NCBI RefSeq assembly: GCF_030386795.1
Contig: NZ_JANUQM010000006.1
Span: forward strand, 374,601-438,600
DNA length: 64,000 nucleotides
Origin: Streptomyces sp. S.PNR 29
Lineage (GTDB): Bacteria > Actinomycetota > Actinomycetes > Streptomycetales > Streptomycetaceae
Direction: 5' to 3'
Below are positions 42,786 to 51,793 of the stretch, one piece after another (position 1 is the first letter of the stretch; the number at the start of each line of letters is the position of its first letter). The position numbers and the translations under genes are program-made. The notes below the pieces were generated by a model that had not been told where the DNA came from, ran no database searches, and worked only from the letters and a program-made list of their open reading frames with translations.

Positions 42786-43556
42786 TCACCGTCCGCAGGA
42801 ACGGTCGATCCCCGCCACGGCTTCCAGGAGGGCTCGGCGGTCGGCTGCGTGCCCGCGGTGGAGCAGCCAGAGGGTGAAGGCGAGGGTGGAGACGTCCGTG
42901 GTCAGCGGGGTCAGGGCGGCCTCGGCCTCGTCCCAGGTCAGAATGGCGCCCGTCGTCCCTTCGGCGACCAGGGTCTCGCCCTCCGCCAGCTCCCCCAGGC
43001 GTATCAAGGGGGTGGCCCCTTCGGGGAGTCGGTCCTCCGGGTCCTCCAGGCGGCCACCCGGCCATTCGTCCGTGTAGTACTCCCCCAGCGTCCGCAGGGG
43101 CGCGTCCATGTCCAGGTGGAAGGGGGAGTCGGCCTCGGGCAGGCCCGTTTCGCGCAGGAAGCGGCGGGTCGGCTCGTGCGTGAGGGCCGGGGGGAAGTCG
43201 ACGTCCTCGAAGCGGGCCACCCTGCCCCGGCCGAACTCGTGGTCCAGCAGGCGGGGCGGAAGGTCCAGCGCCAGCCCCGACGTCGTACGCCTCCCCGCCA
43301 CGAGCGCCAGGAAGCGGACCAGTTCCGTCGTGGTGCGGAACGACGGCACGTCACCACACCGGTCCCCTCCGCCGGGCGGTTCGCCCGCCGCCGTCGCGAA
43401 CCGCGCCAGCGTCAGCAGCGACGGCAACGGCGAAGGCGGCGGCGACACGAACAGGGCCGCATCCGTCAGTGCCGGCGTCATCGGTGCCGCCGTCATCGGT
43501 GCCGCCGTCATCGGTGCCGCCGTCATCGGTGCCATGGTCGTCGTTCCCCCGTACAT
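42786..43556 (-). CDS. SUKH-4-like protein with N-terminal MTAAP repeats
   Basis: The product is 256 residues. Near its N-terminus there are three exact and one partial MTAAP repeats, encoded by a 15-bp tandem repeat at 43477-43536. The C-terminal part (RRFLRETGLPEADSPFHLD..PLIRLGELAEGE..GAILTWDE) resembles the SUKH-4 immunity superfamily, though no toxin is next to it. The ATG at 43556 has GGGGGAG 5-6 nt upstream; the ATG at 43535 is also possible. The assignment is tentative. Confidence 0.55.
   Translation of the reverse strand: MYGGTTTMAPMTAAPMTAAPMTAAPMTPALTDAALFVSPPPSPLPSLLTLARFATAAGEPPGGGDRCGDVPSFRTTTELVRFLALVAGRRTTSGLALDLPPRLLDHEFGRGRVARFEDVDFPPALTHEPTRRFLRETGLPEADSPFHLDMDAPLRTLGEYYTDEWPGGRLEDPEDRLPEGATPLIRLGELAEGETLVAEGTTGAILTWDEAEAALTPLTTDVSTLAFTLWLLHRGHAADRRALLEAVAGIDRSCGR
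43477..43536. repeat. 15-bp tandem repeat inside coding sequence
   Basis: GTCATCGGTGCCGCC occurs at 43477, 43492 and 43507, with a partial fourth copy at 43522. It encodes Met-Thr-Ala-Ala-Pro on the minus strand. The in-frame 15-bp length allows copy-number change without frameshift. Confidence 0.9.
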
Positions 43557-43692
43557 GGTGCTCCCCCGTGCCTGCGCGCCTGTTCGTCGTCCGGACAGGC
43601 CACGCCCGCCCGTCCTCCGGGCCCGGCAGCCGTCCCCCACTGGTCAGAACCCTACGCGCCACCACTGACAACGCCCCCGCATGAGAAGACGC

Positions 43693-44220
43693 TCAGGCAA
43701 CCCTCGCGCGTTCCCTCCCCGCCAAGATCGCGTCCACCGTTTCGCCCACCGCCATCGTCGAGGTGTCCAGCCACAGACCGAGCCGCGGGGTCGACTCCCG
43801 CAGAGCAGCGTCCAGAGCCTCGACCGTCCACGCCCCGTAGCCCGTCTTCGCCCGCCCCGCCTCCCGCGCCGCCACCGCCTCCGGGGTCGGCGCCAGGACG
43901 ACCACGTGCAGCGGACGGTGGCGGACCAGCCGTACGTACGCCGCGAGGTCCTCCCCCAGCACCACGTCCTGCACCACCGCCGTGAACCCCGCCTCCGCGT
44001 ACGCGTCCGCCGTCGCCGCCGACAGCCGGTACCGCAGGCGGAGTTGGGCCTCGGCCTCGTCGTCGGCGCCGGGGACGTACTCCTCACGCCCGGACACGAT
44101 CATCCGCCGGAAGACATCACCGCGGATGTGCGCCGCTCGCGGCAACCTCTCGGCCAGCGCCTGCGCCACCGTCGACTTCCCGGCCGCCATCAGCCCCGTG
44201 ACGAGGACGACCCCGTCCAT
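43693..44220 (-). CDS. P-loop kinase / ATP-binding protein
   Basis: The product is 175 residues. Walker A GLMAAGKST (about residues 8-16), a later DVFRRMIVSG and the LID-like REAGRAKTGYGAW are typical of small P-loop kinases such as shikimate-, gluconate- or chloramphenicol-phosphotransferase-like proteins; the substrate is unknown. The start overlaps the stop of the molybdenum subunit as TGATG, so it is translationally coupled to the hydroxylase operon, as its last gene. Confidence 0.86.
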   Translation of the reverse strand: MDGVVLVTGLMAAGKSTVAQALAERLPRAAHIRGDVFRRMIVSGREEYVPGADDEAEAQLRLRYRLSAATADAYAEAGFTAVVQDVVLGEDLAAYVRLVRHRPLHVVVLAPTPEAVAAREAGRAKTGYGAWTVEALDAALRESTPRLGLWLDTSTMAVGETVDAILAGRERARVA

Positions 44221-46538
44221 CAGGACCGGTCCGTCACCACCGCCGCCTGCGGGCGGATCGGCAGGCGGTTCACCGGGCGGCCCGTGGCGGCGCGTACCGC
44301 GGAGGCGATGGCCGCCGGGGAGGTCACCACCGGTACCGCGCTGACCGCCTTCGCGCCGAAGGGGGCGACCACGTCCCGCTCCTCGACGAGCTTGACGATG
44401 CGGATGTCGGGCGCGTCCAGGGCCGTCGGAAGGGCGTAGCCGGTGAGGTCCGGGTGGCGGATCAGGCCGCGTGGCGTGCGGAGGTTCTCCGTCAGCGCGA
44501 TGCCCAGGCCCTGGGTGACGCCGCCCTCGATACGGGAGGCCAGCTGGGCCGGGTTCAGCACCCGGCCCACGTCCTGGGCGACGGCCAGCTCCACGACCCG
44601 TACCGACCCGATCTCGATGTCGACGTCCACCACCGCGCGGATCGCGCAGAAGGCCATGCCCACGAAGGCGTCGCCCTGGCCGGACTCGTCCAGCGGTTCG
44701 GTGGGGTGCGGGCGGCACTGCGCCGTGGCCCACAGCTCCTTGCCGTCCATCGCCTCCGTCACCGTGGTCGACAGGACTCCGTCGTACGACGTGATCTTGC
44801 CGTCGGTGATCTGGAGAAGCTCCGTGGACATGCCGAACTTGTGTGCGAGGGGCTGGAGCAGCTGGGTGCGGACCATCTTCGCCGCGCGCTCCACCGCGCC
44901 GCCCGACACCCAGGTGTGGCGGCCGCGGCAGCCCGCGCCCGCCGGGGGCTGGTCGGTGTCGACCGGCGCCACGTGGACCTCTTCGATGCCGAGGGTCTCC
45001 TGGACGATCTGCCGGGCCAGCGTGGTGAAGCCCTGGCCCGTCTCCACGGCCGCGCACAGGACCGTGGCCACGCCGTCGTGGACCTTCACCGTGGCCGTCG
45101 AGACCTCGTCGGCGCCCTCCGCGCCGAGCATGTGCACCATGCCCAGGCCGTAGCCCACGCCGCGGCGGACCGCACTCGGGTCGCCCGCGCCCTCGGGGCC
45201 GCCGGGCAGCAGCCAGTCCTCCTCGGGGGTGTCCTTGGGAAGGGCTGGGAGGGGGAAGTCCCGTACGGCCTGCAGGAGTTCCGCGACCGGTGCCGGGCAG
45301 GTCACCGTCTGGCCCGTCGGGAGGACGTCGCCCGTGGCCAACACGTTCCGCAGACGCAGCTCCGCCGGGTCGACGCCGAGCTTCTTCGCCAGCTTGTCCA
45401 TCTGCGCCTCGTACGCGGCGCACACCTGCAGGGCGCCCTCGCCGCGCACATGACCGGAGGGCGGGTTGTTGGTGCGTACGACCCAGCCCTCGATGAAGGC
45501 GTTCGGGACGACGTACGGACCGCAGGCGAAGGCGACGGCGGCGGCCAGGGCGTCCGATGAGGTGTCGGCGTACGGGCCCGCGTCCAGCAGGATCTGCGCC
45601 TCGACCTTCACCAGCTTGCCCTCGGCGTCCGCGTGGTGGCGGTATCTCAGGAGGGTGGGGTGCCGGTGCGTGTGGCCGAGGAAGGACTCCTCGCGCGTGG
45701 CGGTCAGTTTCACCGGGCAGCCGGTCTTCAGCGCCAGCAGGCCGAGCGGGAGCTGGAAGCCCTGGTCCTCGCGGTCCGCGGTCGCCCCGGGGACGCCGGT
45801 GACGACGATCTTCACCCGTTCGGGTTCCAGGCCGTAGCAGGCGGCGGCCGTGTCGCGGTCGGTGTGCGGGTCGGTGGAGGCCAGGTAGAGCTCGACCCCG
45901 CCGTCGGGGCGGGGCACCGCGAGTCCCGCCTCGGCGCCGATGGGGGCCGGGTCCTGGCGGCCGATGCGGTACAGGCCCTCCACGACGACCTCGCCGACCG
46001 CCGCCGGGTCACCGTGCCGCAGCGGGATGTGCCGGATCAGGTTGCCGTCGGGGTGCAGGGGCTCGGCCTCGAAGGCCTGCTCCGGGTCGGTCACCGGGTC
46101 GAGCGTTTCGTACTCGACGATGATGGCGGCCGCGGCCATACGGGCCGTGTCCGGGTGGTCGGCGGCGACGGCGGCGATGGGCTCGCCGTGGTGGCGTACG
46201 ACCTCCGAGGCGAAGACCGGGCGGTCGGCCGTGCCACGGCCGTACAACGGGCTGCCGGGCACGTCCTCGTGGGTGACGACGGCGCGTACGCCGGGCATCT
46301 CGCGCGCGTGGGAGGTGTCGATGGACAGGATGCGCGCGTGCGGGTGCGGTGAGCGCAGCACGGCCGCCCACAGCAGGCCCTCGGCCCACAGGTCGGCGGC
46401 GTACGGGAAGGTGCCCTCCGTCTTCGCGCGGGCGTCGGCGGGCGGCAGGGAGGCGCCGATGCCGTGCGGAATCGGTTCGGGGGCGGGGGCGGCCTCCGCG
46501 GGCTGCGCGGCCTGCGCGGTGGCTGCTTCGTTGCTCAC
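44220..46538 (-). CDS. Xanthine dehydrogenase-family molybdopterin-binding subunit
   Basis: The product is 772 residues, with the two Ald_Xan_dh domains. The first begins GIGASLPPADARAKTEGTFPYAADL. The second contains AGCRGRHTWVSGGAVERAAKMV, GVTQGLGIALTENL and GHVRGEGALQV. The C-terminal motif that normally reads GxKxVGE is GAKAVSA here, so the catalytic Glu is replaced by Ala at residue 734 (codon 44337-44339). The gene overlaps the Fe-S subunit by 4 bp. The substrate is unknown, and activity may be altered or lost. Confidence 0.9.
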   Translation of the reverse strand: MSNEAATAQAAQPAEAAPAPEPIPHGIGASLPPADARAKTEGTFPYAADLWAEGLLWAAVLRSPHPHARILSIDTSHAREMPGVRAVVTHEDVPGSPLYGRGTADRPVFASEVVRHHGEPIAAVAADHPDTARMAAAAIIVEYETLDPVTDPEQAFEAEPLHPDGNLIRHIPLRHGDPAAVGEVVVEGLYRIGRQDPAPIGAEAGLAVPRPDGGVELYLASTDPHTDRDTAAACYGLEPERVKIVVTGVPGATADREDQGFQLPLGLLALKTGCPVKLTATREESFLGHTHRHPTLLRYRHHADAEGKLVKVEAQILLDAGPYADTSSDALAAAVAFACGPYVVPNAFIEGWVVRTNNPPSGHVRGEGALQVCAAYEAQMDKLAKKLGVDPAELRLRNVLATGDVLPTGQTVTCPAPVAELLQAVRDFPLPALPKDTPEEDWLLPGGPEGAGDPSAVRRGVGYGLGMVHMLGAEGADEVSTATVKVHDGVATVLCAAVETGQGFTTLARQIVQETLGIEEVHVAPVDTDQPPAGAGCRGRHTWVSGGAVERAAKMVRTQLLQPLAHKFGMSTELLQITDGKITSYDGVLSTTVTEAMDGKELWATAQCRPHPTEPLDESGQGDAFVGMAFCAIRAVVDVDIEIGSVRVVELAVAQDVGRVLNPAQLASRIEGGVTQGLGIALTENLRTPRGLIRHPDLTGYALPTALDAPDIRIVKLVEERDVVAPFGAKAVSAVPVVTSPAAIASAVRAATGRPVNRLPIRPQAAVVTDRS

Positions 46539-48328
46539 GCGTGGCCTCCGTCCTGGCCGTAGGGCTGGTCATGCGGTCCGGGGGACTCGAAAGCCGAGGG
46601 ATGGACGCCACCGGCTCCCGGGCCCGCCTGGTGAGGAATACGGGGCTCGTCGGCGTCGGACTCAGGTTCGTCGGGCGCGGAGTGCGCCTCACGTTCGGCG
46701 ACGACCTCCTTGACGGCCTCCAGGACGCCCCGGTAGCCGGAGCAGCGGCACAGGTTGCCGCACAGCGCCTGGCGGGCCTCCAGTTCGGTCGGCGCCGGGT
46801 TGCCCTCCAGGAGGTCGTGCAGGGTCATCGCCATGCCCGGCACGCAGAAACCGCACTGCACCGCGCCGCACCGGGCGAGCGCCCGCTGCACGTCCGACGG
46901 CTGCCCGTCGGCGGCCAGGCCCTCGACCGTACGGACCTCGCTGCCGGCGGCGGTCACGGCCGGGACCAGGCAGGAGGCGACGAGCCGCCCGTCGACCTGG
47001 ACGTTGCAGGCCCCGCACTCGCCCTGCGAGCAGCCGTCCTTGGCGCCCGCGAGCCCGAGCCGCTCCCGCAGGACGTACAGCAGCGACTCGCCGATCCACG
47101 CGTCGGTGACGGGCCGCTCGGTGCCGTTGACGCTCAGGACGTACGAGGCGAGGGGGTGTTCGTCGTGCGATCCGGTGGGCGCCGGCTCCTGCGGGGCGGC
47201 CGGCCCGGACTCGGCCGGGGTCTCGGGGCCGGTGGCCGTCACGGGCTCCTCGGCGGCCTCCGGCGCCGGTTCCGCGTCCGGGGCCGGTGCGGGGTCCGCA
47301 GGGGACTCAGCGGGGCTCTCAGCGGCCGCGTCGGGAGCCTGGGTGTCCTCGGCCGCCTCACCGGCACCAGGAGTGTGCTGTGAGGTTTCGACGTGGGGGT
47401 CCCCGGACTCCTCCGCGTGGGAGGGGGCGTGCTCCGGTGCGGGCGCGTCGGGCTGCTCCCCCGCGTGCCCGGCCGTTTCCGGCTCCGGAGCGCGCGTGTC
47501 CGGCCCGGGCTCGGCAGGCGGGTGCTGCTCCGGGTCCTGTCCGGCCGGCATCGGCTGCTCGGGCCCGTGTCCGGCGGACCGCTCACCGGTGTGCGGCGCG
47601 GGCTGCTCGTACCCGGTCCCGGCCGGCTGGTCGTACCCGGTCCCGGCCGGCTGGTCGTGGCCGTGTCCGGCCCCGGTGGTCTCCGCCGTCTCCTGCCCCC
47701 AGGGCTGTCCCACCGCCTGGGGCGCCCAGGGAGCGGGCGCGCCGCCCGGCAGGGTGGCCGGTGGGGTGCTGCCCCACTGCTCGACCAGGGACGACGTGGT
47801 GAACTCGCCCGATTCGTCCGGAAGGTCGCCTCCGGCGACGGGGATCGACCACTGCCCGGTTACGTCCTGGCCCGACGCGGGAGCGGCCTCGGCAGCCGTG
47901 GCCTGGTCGAAGTGCCACTGCCCCGTGGCGGCGGGGTTGTACGTGAACCGGTCGTCCCCGGCGTGTTGCCCGGCCTGCTGCCCGTGCTGCCCGTGCTGCC
48001 CGGCCCCACCGTGCGGGTCGTGCTGCTGGTGCCCGGCGTTGGGGTCGTGCCACTGGGCGCCGTCGACCGGCGCGGCCGGCGCCGCCCAGCCGCCGGCGGC
48101 CGCGGGGCCGGTCCCGTCGGCCGTGGCGGGGTCGGCCGTTATCGGCGGCGGCACATAGCCGTGGCCGGGCGCGGCGAGCGGACTGTCGGCGGAGGCCAGC
48201 AGGGCGTCGATGCCCCCCTCGGGGAGCTTGACGAAGGCGGTGGCGCCGTCGTCGTAGTCGCCCTGGGGCAGCGGATCCCAGCGTCCGCCGCCCTGAGGCA
48301 TGCCCTCTCCGTGCTGGTCGTCGGTCAC
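46535..48328 (-). CDS. 2Fe-2S subunit of molybdenum hydroxylase with long low-complexity N-terminus
   Basis: The product is 597 residues. The C-terminal part (about 390-545) is a normal xanthine-dehydrogenase-type iron-sulfur subunit: CSQGECGACNVQVDGRLVASC for the plant-type cluster, and CGAVQCGFCVPGM plus CGNLCRCSGYRG for the second cluster. The preceding ~390 residues are Pro/Gly/His/Gln/Glu-rich with repeats such as YDQPAGTG. Standard subunits are only ~160-180 residues, so the extension is unusual. It overlaps both neighbours by 4 bp. Confidence 0.9.
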   Translation of the reverse strand: MTDDQHGEGMPQGGGRWDPLPQGDYDDGATAFVKLPEGGIDALLASADSPLAAPGHGYVPPPITADPATADGTGPAAAGGWAAPAAPVDGAQWHDPNAGHQQHDPHGGAGQHGQHGQQAGQHAGDDRFTYNPAATGQWHFDQATAAEAAPASGQDVTGQWSIPVAGGDLPDESGEFTTSSLVEQWGSTPPATLPGGAPAPWAPQAVGQPWGQETAETTGAGHGHDQPAGTGYDQPAGTGYEQPAPHTGERSAGHGPEQPMPAGQDPEQHPPAEPGPDTRAPEPETAGHAGEQPDAPAPEHAPSHAEESGDPHVETSQHTPGAGEAAEDTQAPDAAAESPAESPADPAPAPDAEPAPEAAEEPVTATGPETPAESGPAAPQEPAPTGSHDEHPLASYVLSVNGTERPVTDAWIGESLLYVLRERLGLAGAKDGCSQGECGACNVQVDGRLVASCLVPAVTAAGSEVRTVEGLAADGQPSDVQRALARCGAVQCGFCVPGMAMTLHDLLEGNPAPTELEARQALCGNLCRCSGYRGVLEAVKEVVAEREAHSAPDEPESDADEPRIPHQAGPGAGGVHPSAFESPGPHDQPYGQDGGHA

Positions 48329-49212
48329 GACAGCGCCCTCCCCAGTGCTCGTCGGGCCAGCGCGGCGACGGTGCGCCGCAGATGCAGTACGGCGGGCGGA
48401 AGCGGCTGCACGGAGCCGTCCTCGGCCGGAGGCGCGTCGGGGATGCAGGCCGCGGCGACGTACTCACCGAAGGCGGTCAGCGCCTCCGGCACGATCGCGC
48501 GGTTGTTGTCCCAGTCGATGAGCTGGGCGACCCACTGCTCGGCCTCCAGCGGCCTGAGCGCCATCGGCGCTATGGCCCCGACGGCGCACCTGACCCCGCG
48601 CCGGGCGGGGTCGAGGACGAGCGCCACGGAGGCGACGGCACGCCCCGGTCCGGTGCGGCCGGTCGCCTTCAGGAAGACCTGCGGCGCGTGCAGCAGCGGC
48701 ACGCGCACGTAGCCGATGAGTTCGCCGGCCCGCAGCATCTCCATGCCGGCCAGCAGGTGCGACACCGGGATCTCCCGGCGGGCTCCGCCCGGGCCCGCGA
48801 TGATCAGCGTCGCCTCCAGGGCGGCCAGCACGGGCAGCGCGTCCCCGGTGGGCTGGGCCGAGGCGATGTTGCCGCCGAGGGTGCCCGCGTTGCGGATGTG
48901 CGGCGGGCCGGCGGCGCGCGCGGCGGCCGCGAGCGCCGGGATCAGGGCGGCGAAGTCGGGGCGGCCCATACGCGCGTGCGTGAGGCCCGCGCCGAGCAGC
49001 GCGTGACCGTCCTGGTACTGCCAGCCGCGGATCTCGCTGATCCGGCCGAGGCCGACCAGCGCGGCGGGCCTGAGCTGTCCGGAGTTGACGGCGGTCATCA
49101 GGTCGGTGCCGCCCGCCACGGGCACGGCGGCGGGCATGGCGGTGAGCGCCGCCACGGCCTCGTCCAGCGTCGCGGGCAGCGTCACGGCCTGCGCCGCCTG
49201 CGGTGCGTGCAT
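48325..49212 (-). CDS. FAD-binding subunit of molybdenum hydroxylase
   Basis: The product is 295 residues. The FAD domain begins VTLPATLDEAVAAL, with PVAGGTDLMTAVNSG as the dinucleotide loop and AGPPHIRNAGTLGGNIASAQPTGD as the second signature. The CO-dehydrogenase flavoprotein C-terminal domain follows. I chose the ATG at 49212; a longer GTG start is possible. As first gene of the operon it is followed by Fe-S, Mo and kinase genes. Confidence 0.92.
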   Translation of the reverse strand: MHAPQAAQAVTLPATLDEAVAALTAMPAAVPVAGGTDLMTAVNSGQLRPAALVGLGRISEIRGWQYQDGHALLGAGLTHARMGRPDFAALIPALAAAARAAGPPHIRNAGTLGGNIASAQPTGDALPVLAALEATLIIAGPGGARREIPVSHLLAGMEMLRAGELIGYVRVPLLHAPQVFLKATGRTGPGRAVASVALVLDPARRGVRCAVGAIAPMALRPLEAEQWVAQLIDWDNNRAIVPEALTAFGEYVAAACIPDAPPAEDGSVQPLPPAVLHLRRTVAALARRALGRALS

Positions 49213-49461
49213 GGTCAAACCGGCTGCCCCTTCCCGCTGCCCCACTGGTCCCGCCTGTGTTGCCGTACCGTACGTGCTGACAGGGCGGACGTGGCAACTC
49301 TGGCACATCTTCGCAGGACCCGAGGACAGGGGTTCACTAGGAGGCATTCGCCCACCTCACCAGGGAGATGGTCCGTTTTCGCACGGCATCACCGGTGCGC
49401 TCGAATTGTCACTCTTCGGTGACCCTTGCGCGTTTTTCCCGAGACCTGCGGGGCCTGGCCG

Positions 49462-51093
49462 TCAGCGATTCGGCGGCGGGCCGTCGATCGGGCGGCCGAG
49501 CACTCCGGGGCGCTTCTGCCAGGGCCGCGGCCCGGTGGGCGGCCGGTAGGCGACGCCCAGGGCGTCAAGTCGCCGGTAGTGGACGGCCATCCGCCGTTCG
49601 AAGTCGGCGAAGTCCCGCTCCGCGGGGGCGGGCAGGGCGCTCCAGGCCACCTCGGCGAAGGCCGCGAGCCTCGGGAAGGCCTGGTAGTCCACGCGCGCGT
49701 GGTCCTCCATCACCTCGGTCCACACATTGGCCTGCGTGCCGAGCACGTGCCGGGCCTCCTCGGCCGTCAACTCCGGTGGAACCGGCTCGAACCGGTAGAC
49801 GTCCTCCAGGGTGCGCACGTACCCGATGGGCACCGGCTCGTCCGGGCCGGCGTCCTGGCGGTGGTCCAGGTACACCTGCTGCTCGGGGCACATGACGACG
49901 TCGTGCCCGGCCCGCGCGGCGGCGATCCCGCCCGCGTAGCCGCGCCACGAGGACACGGCCGCACCGGCCGCGAGTCCGCCCTCCAGGATCTCGTCCCACC
50001 CGATGAGCCTGCGCCCGCGCGCGGAGAGCCACGCGTCGAAGTGGGCGATGAACCACGCCTGGAGTCCGTCCTCGTCCTTCAGCCCGAGTCGCTCGATGCG
50101 CCGCTGCGCGGCGGCCGACTGCCTCCACTGGTCCTTGCGGCATTCGTCACCCCCGACATGCACGAACTCCGAGGGGAACAGCTCCAGGACTTCCTCGAAC
50201 ACCCCCTCGTAGAAGCGCAGGGTGTTGTCAGTGGGGGCGAGTACGTTCGGAGAGATCCCCCAGTTGTCCCAGACGGTAAGGGAGGTTGTGTCGATGGCAT
50301 CGGTGTTGCCGAGTTCCGGGTACGCGGCGATGGCGGCCTGCGAGTGTCCGGGTACGTCGATTTCGGGGACGACGGTGATATGCCGCTCGGCGGCGTAGGC
50401 GACGATCTCCCTGATGTCGTCCTGGGTGTAGTAGCCGCCGTGCGGCTTCTCCTCCCACAAGGGTGAGGCCCGGTGGCCGAATTTGGTACGGGACCGCCAG
50501 GAGCCGATCTCCGTCAGCCTGGGGTACCGCTTGATCTCGACGCGCCAGCCCTGGTCGTCCGTCAGATGGAAGTGGAACACGTTCAGTTTGTGCGCGGCCA
50601 TCAGATCCAGGTAGCGCAGGACGCCTTCCTTGGGCATGAAGTGCCGGGCGACGTCCAGCATCAGCCCGCGCCAGCCGAAGCGGGGGGCGTCCTCGATGAT
50701 CTGAGGCTGGATCGCGAGGGTGAAGCCCGGACGGACGGGGGCCTTACGGAAGGCGTCCGGCCCGAGAAGCTGACGCAGCGTCTGGGCACCCCAGAACACG
50801 CCGGCCGCGCTGCCGCCCGTGATGTCGACGCCCCGGTCGGTCACCACGCGGAGGCGGTACGCCTCGGGCTCCAGGGTGTCGTCGAGGCGCAGCCGCACGC
50901 CGTCGCGGGCGTCCTCGGGCCCGGGCGGCAGCGGCAGGCCCAGGGCCGGGCCGAGTGTGCAGCGCAGCCAGCGTTCCGTGGTGCCGGTGCCGGGCGCGGC
51001 CCACAGGGTGGTGTCCGCGCCCAGCAGGACAGCGCGGCTCATGTGCCCCTCGACGGTGCGGGGCGCGGGGATCAGATCCGTCCGAGAGGTCAC
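49462..51093 (-). CDS. GH20 beta-N-acetylhexosaminidase
   Basis: The product is 543 residues. The GH20 core includes RFGWRGLMLDVARHFMPKEGVLRYLDLMAAHKLN, FHFHLTDDQGWRVEIKRYPRL and the catalytic Asp-Glu pair in HVGGDECRK. It releases GlcNAc from chitobiose. No signal peptide is seen, so the enzyme is probably cytosolic and acts on imported chitobiose. It fits with the GlcNAc PTS near 5 kb. The GTG at 51093 follows GAAGGA. Confidence 0.94.
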   Translation of the reverse strand: MTSRTDLIPAPRTVEGHMSRAVLLGADTTLWAAPGTGTTERWLRCTLGPALGLPLPPGPEDARDGVRLRLDDTLEPEAYRLRVVTDRGVDITGGSAAGVFWGAQTLRQLLGPDAFRKAPVRPGFTLAIQPQIIEDAPRFGWRGLMLDVARHFMPKEGVLRYLDLMAAHKLNVFHFHLTDDQGWRVEIKRYPRLTEIGSWRSRTKFGHRASPLWEEKPHGGYYTQDDIREIVAYAAERHITVVPEIDVPGHSQAAIAAYPELGNTDAIDTTSLTVWDNWGISPNVLAPTDNTLRFYEGVFEEVLELFPSEFVHVGGDECRKDQWRQSAAAQRRIERLGLKDEDGLQAWFIAHFDAWLSARGRRLIGWDEILEGGLAAGAAVSSWRGYAGGIAAARAGHDVVMCPEQQVYLDHRQDAGPDEPVPIGYVRTLEDVYRFEPVPPELTAEEARHVLGTQANVWTEVMEDHARVDYQAFPRLAAFAEVAWSALPAPAERDFADFERRMAVHYRRLDALGVAYRPPTGPRPWQKRPGVLGRPIDGPPPNR

Positions 51094-51102
51094 GTCAGTC
51101 CT

Positions 51103-51213
51103 TCACCGCTCCGCCGAGGCGGGAGACGAGTCGTCGTGGGTGGTCCGGAAGCGGAAGCGGAACCGTGTGACGGCGGTCGCCGCGAGAAACGCGATCAGCG
51201 CCGGGGTGAACAC
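51103..51213 (-). CDS. Possible 36-residue membrane peptide upstream of hexosaminidase
   Basis: A short frame from GTG to TGA encodes VFTPALIAFLAATAV and a basic tail TRFRFRFRTT, a single hydrophobic segment with positive-inside residues. It stops 9 bp before the hexosaminidase start and has only a weak ribosome site. It may be a real small protein or the tail of a lost membrane gene. Confidence 0.3.
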   Translation of the reverse strand: MFTPALIAFLAATAVTRFRFRFRTTHDDSSPASAER

Positions 51214-51482
51214 GTTTCACTGCCCGCGACGGCACGGCTGTTGAGAAGTAACGGCCGAATTCCTGCTGTCGCCATCGAGTGCAGCGGGAAAGCGACGGGA
51301 TTCACAGTTCCGACACTCCGGAGGCTAGGGACTCCCCGAACACGCCCACAAGAGGTCTCAACCACTCTGTGACCGGCAGACACACTCCACGCAACGATAA
51401 AAGCAGCAAAAGGCGCAAAAGCCCCCAGGACGCACAGGAACGCGCGCCCTGGGGGCCTTACGGCCTCAGGCGGGAGAAGCCG
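51214..51482. other. Intergenic spacer upstream of the hexosaminidase region
   Basis: No gene is seen here. A GCCCCCAGG...CCTGGGGGC hairpin (51421-51456, 9-bp stem, 18-nt loop) ends the DUF3039 transcript on the minus strand. Confidence 0.6.
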
Positions 51483-51764
51483 TTACTTGTCGCCGCCCTT
51501 GCCCTCGTCACCGCCGGCGCCCATGGACTCGTAGATCTCCTTGCACATGGGGCACACCGGGTACTTCTTGGGGTCGCGGCCCGGCACCCAGACCTTGCCG
51601 CACAGCGCCACGACGGGGGTACCGTCGAGGGCGCTCGCCATGATCTTGTCCTTCTGGACGTAGTGGGCGAAGCGCTCGTGGTCGCCGTCGCCGTGGGACA
51701 CCTGTGGCGTCGGCTCTACGAGGGTCCCCGTACCAGTCCCGCGCTCGGGCTCAAGAGTGCTCAT
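51483..51764 (-). CDS. DUF3039 zinc-ribbon-like protein
   Basis: The product is 93 residues. The C-terminal region has CGKVWVPGRDPKKYPVCPMCKEIYE, a CxnCxxC cluster typical of DUF3039 that probably binds zinc. The N-terminus is disordered. The ATG at 51764 is the start of the conserved frame; an upstream ATG at 51794 overlaps the YqgE stop. It follows yqgE on the same strand. Function unknown. Confidence 0.87.
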   Translation of the reverse strand: MSTLEPERGTGTGTLVEPTPQVSHGDGDHERFAHYVQKDKIMASALDGTPVVALCGKVWVPGRDPKKYPVCPMCKEIYESMGAGGDEGKGGDK

Positions 51765-51793
51765 AGCGCCAAGGGTACTGAAGCTCACACGCA

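Noticed and set aside
43477..43536. Possible CRISPR or clustered repeat
   Set aside because: Units are contiguous 15-bp in-frame coding repeats without spacers.
43693..45423. 576-codon minus frame through the molybdenum subunit
   Set aside because: Only the last 175 codons form the kinase; the remainder is Gly/Arg-rich shadow.
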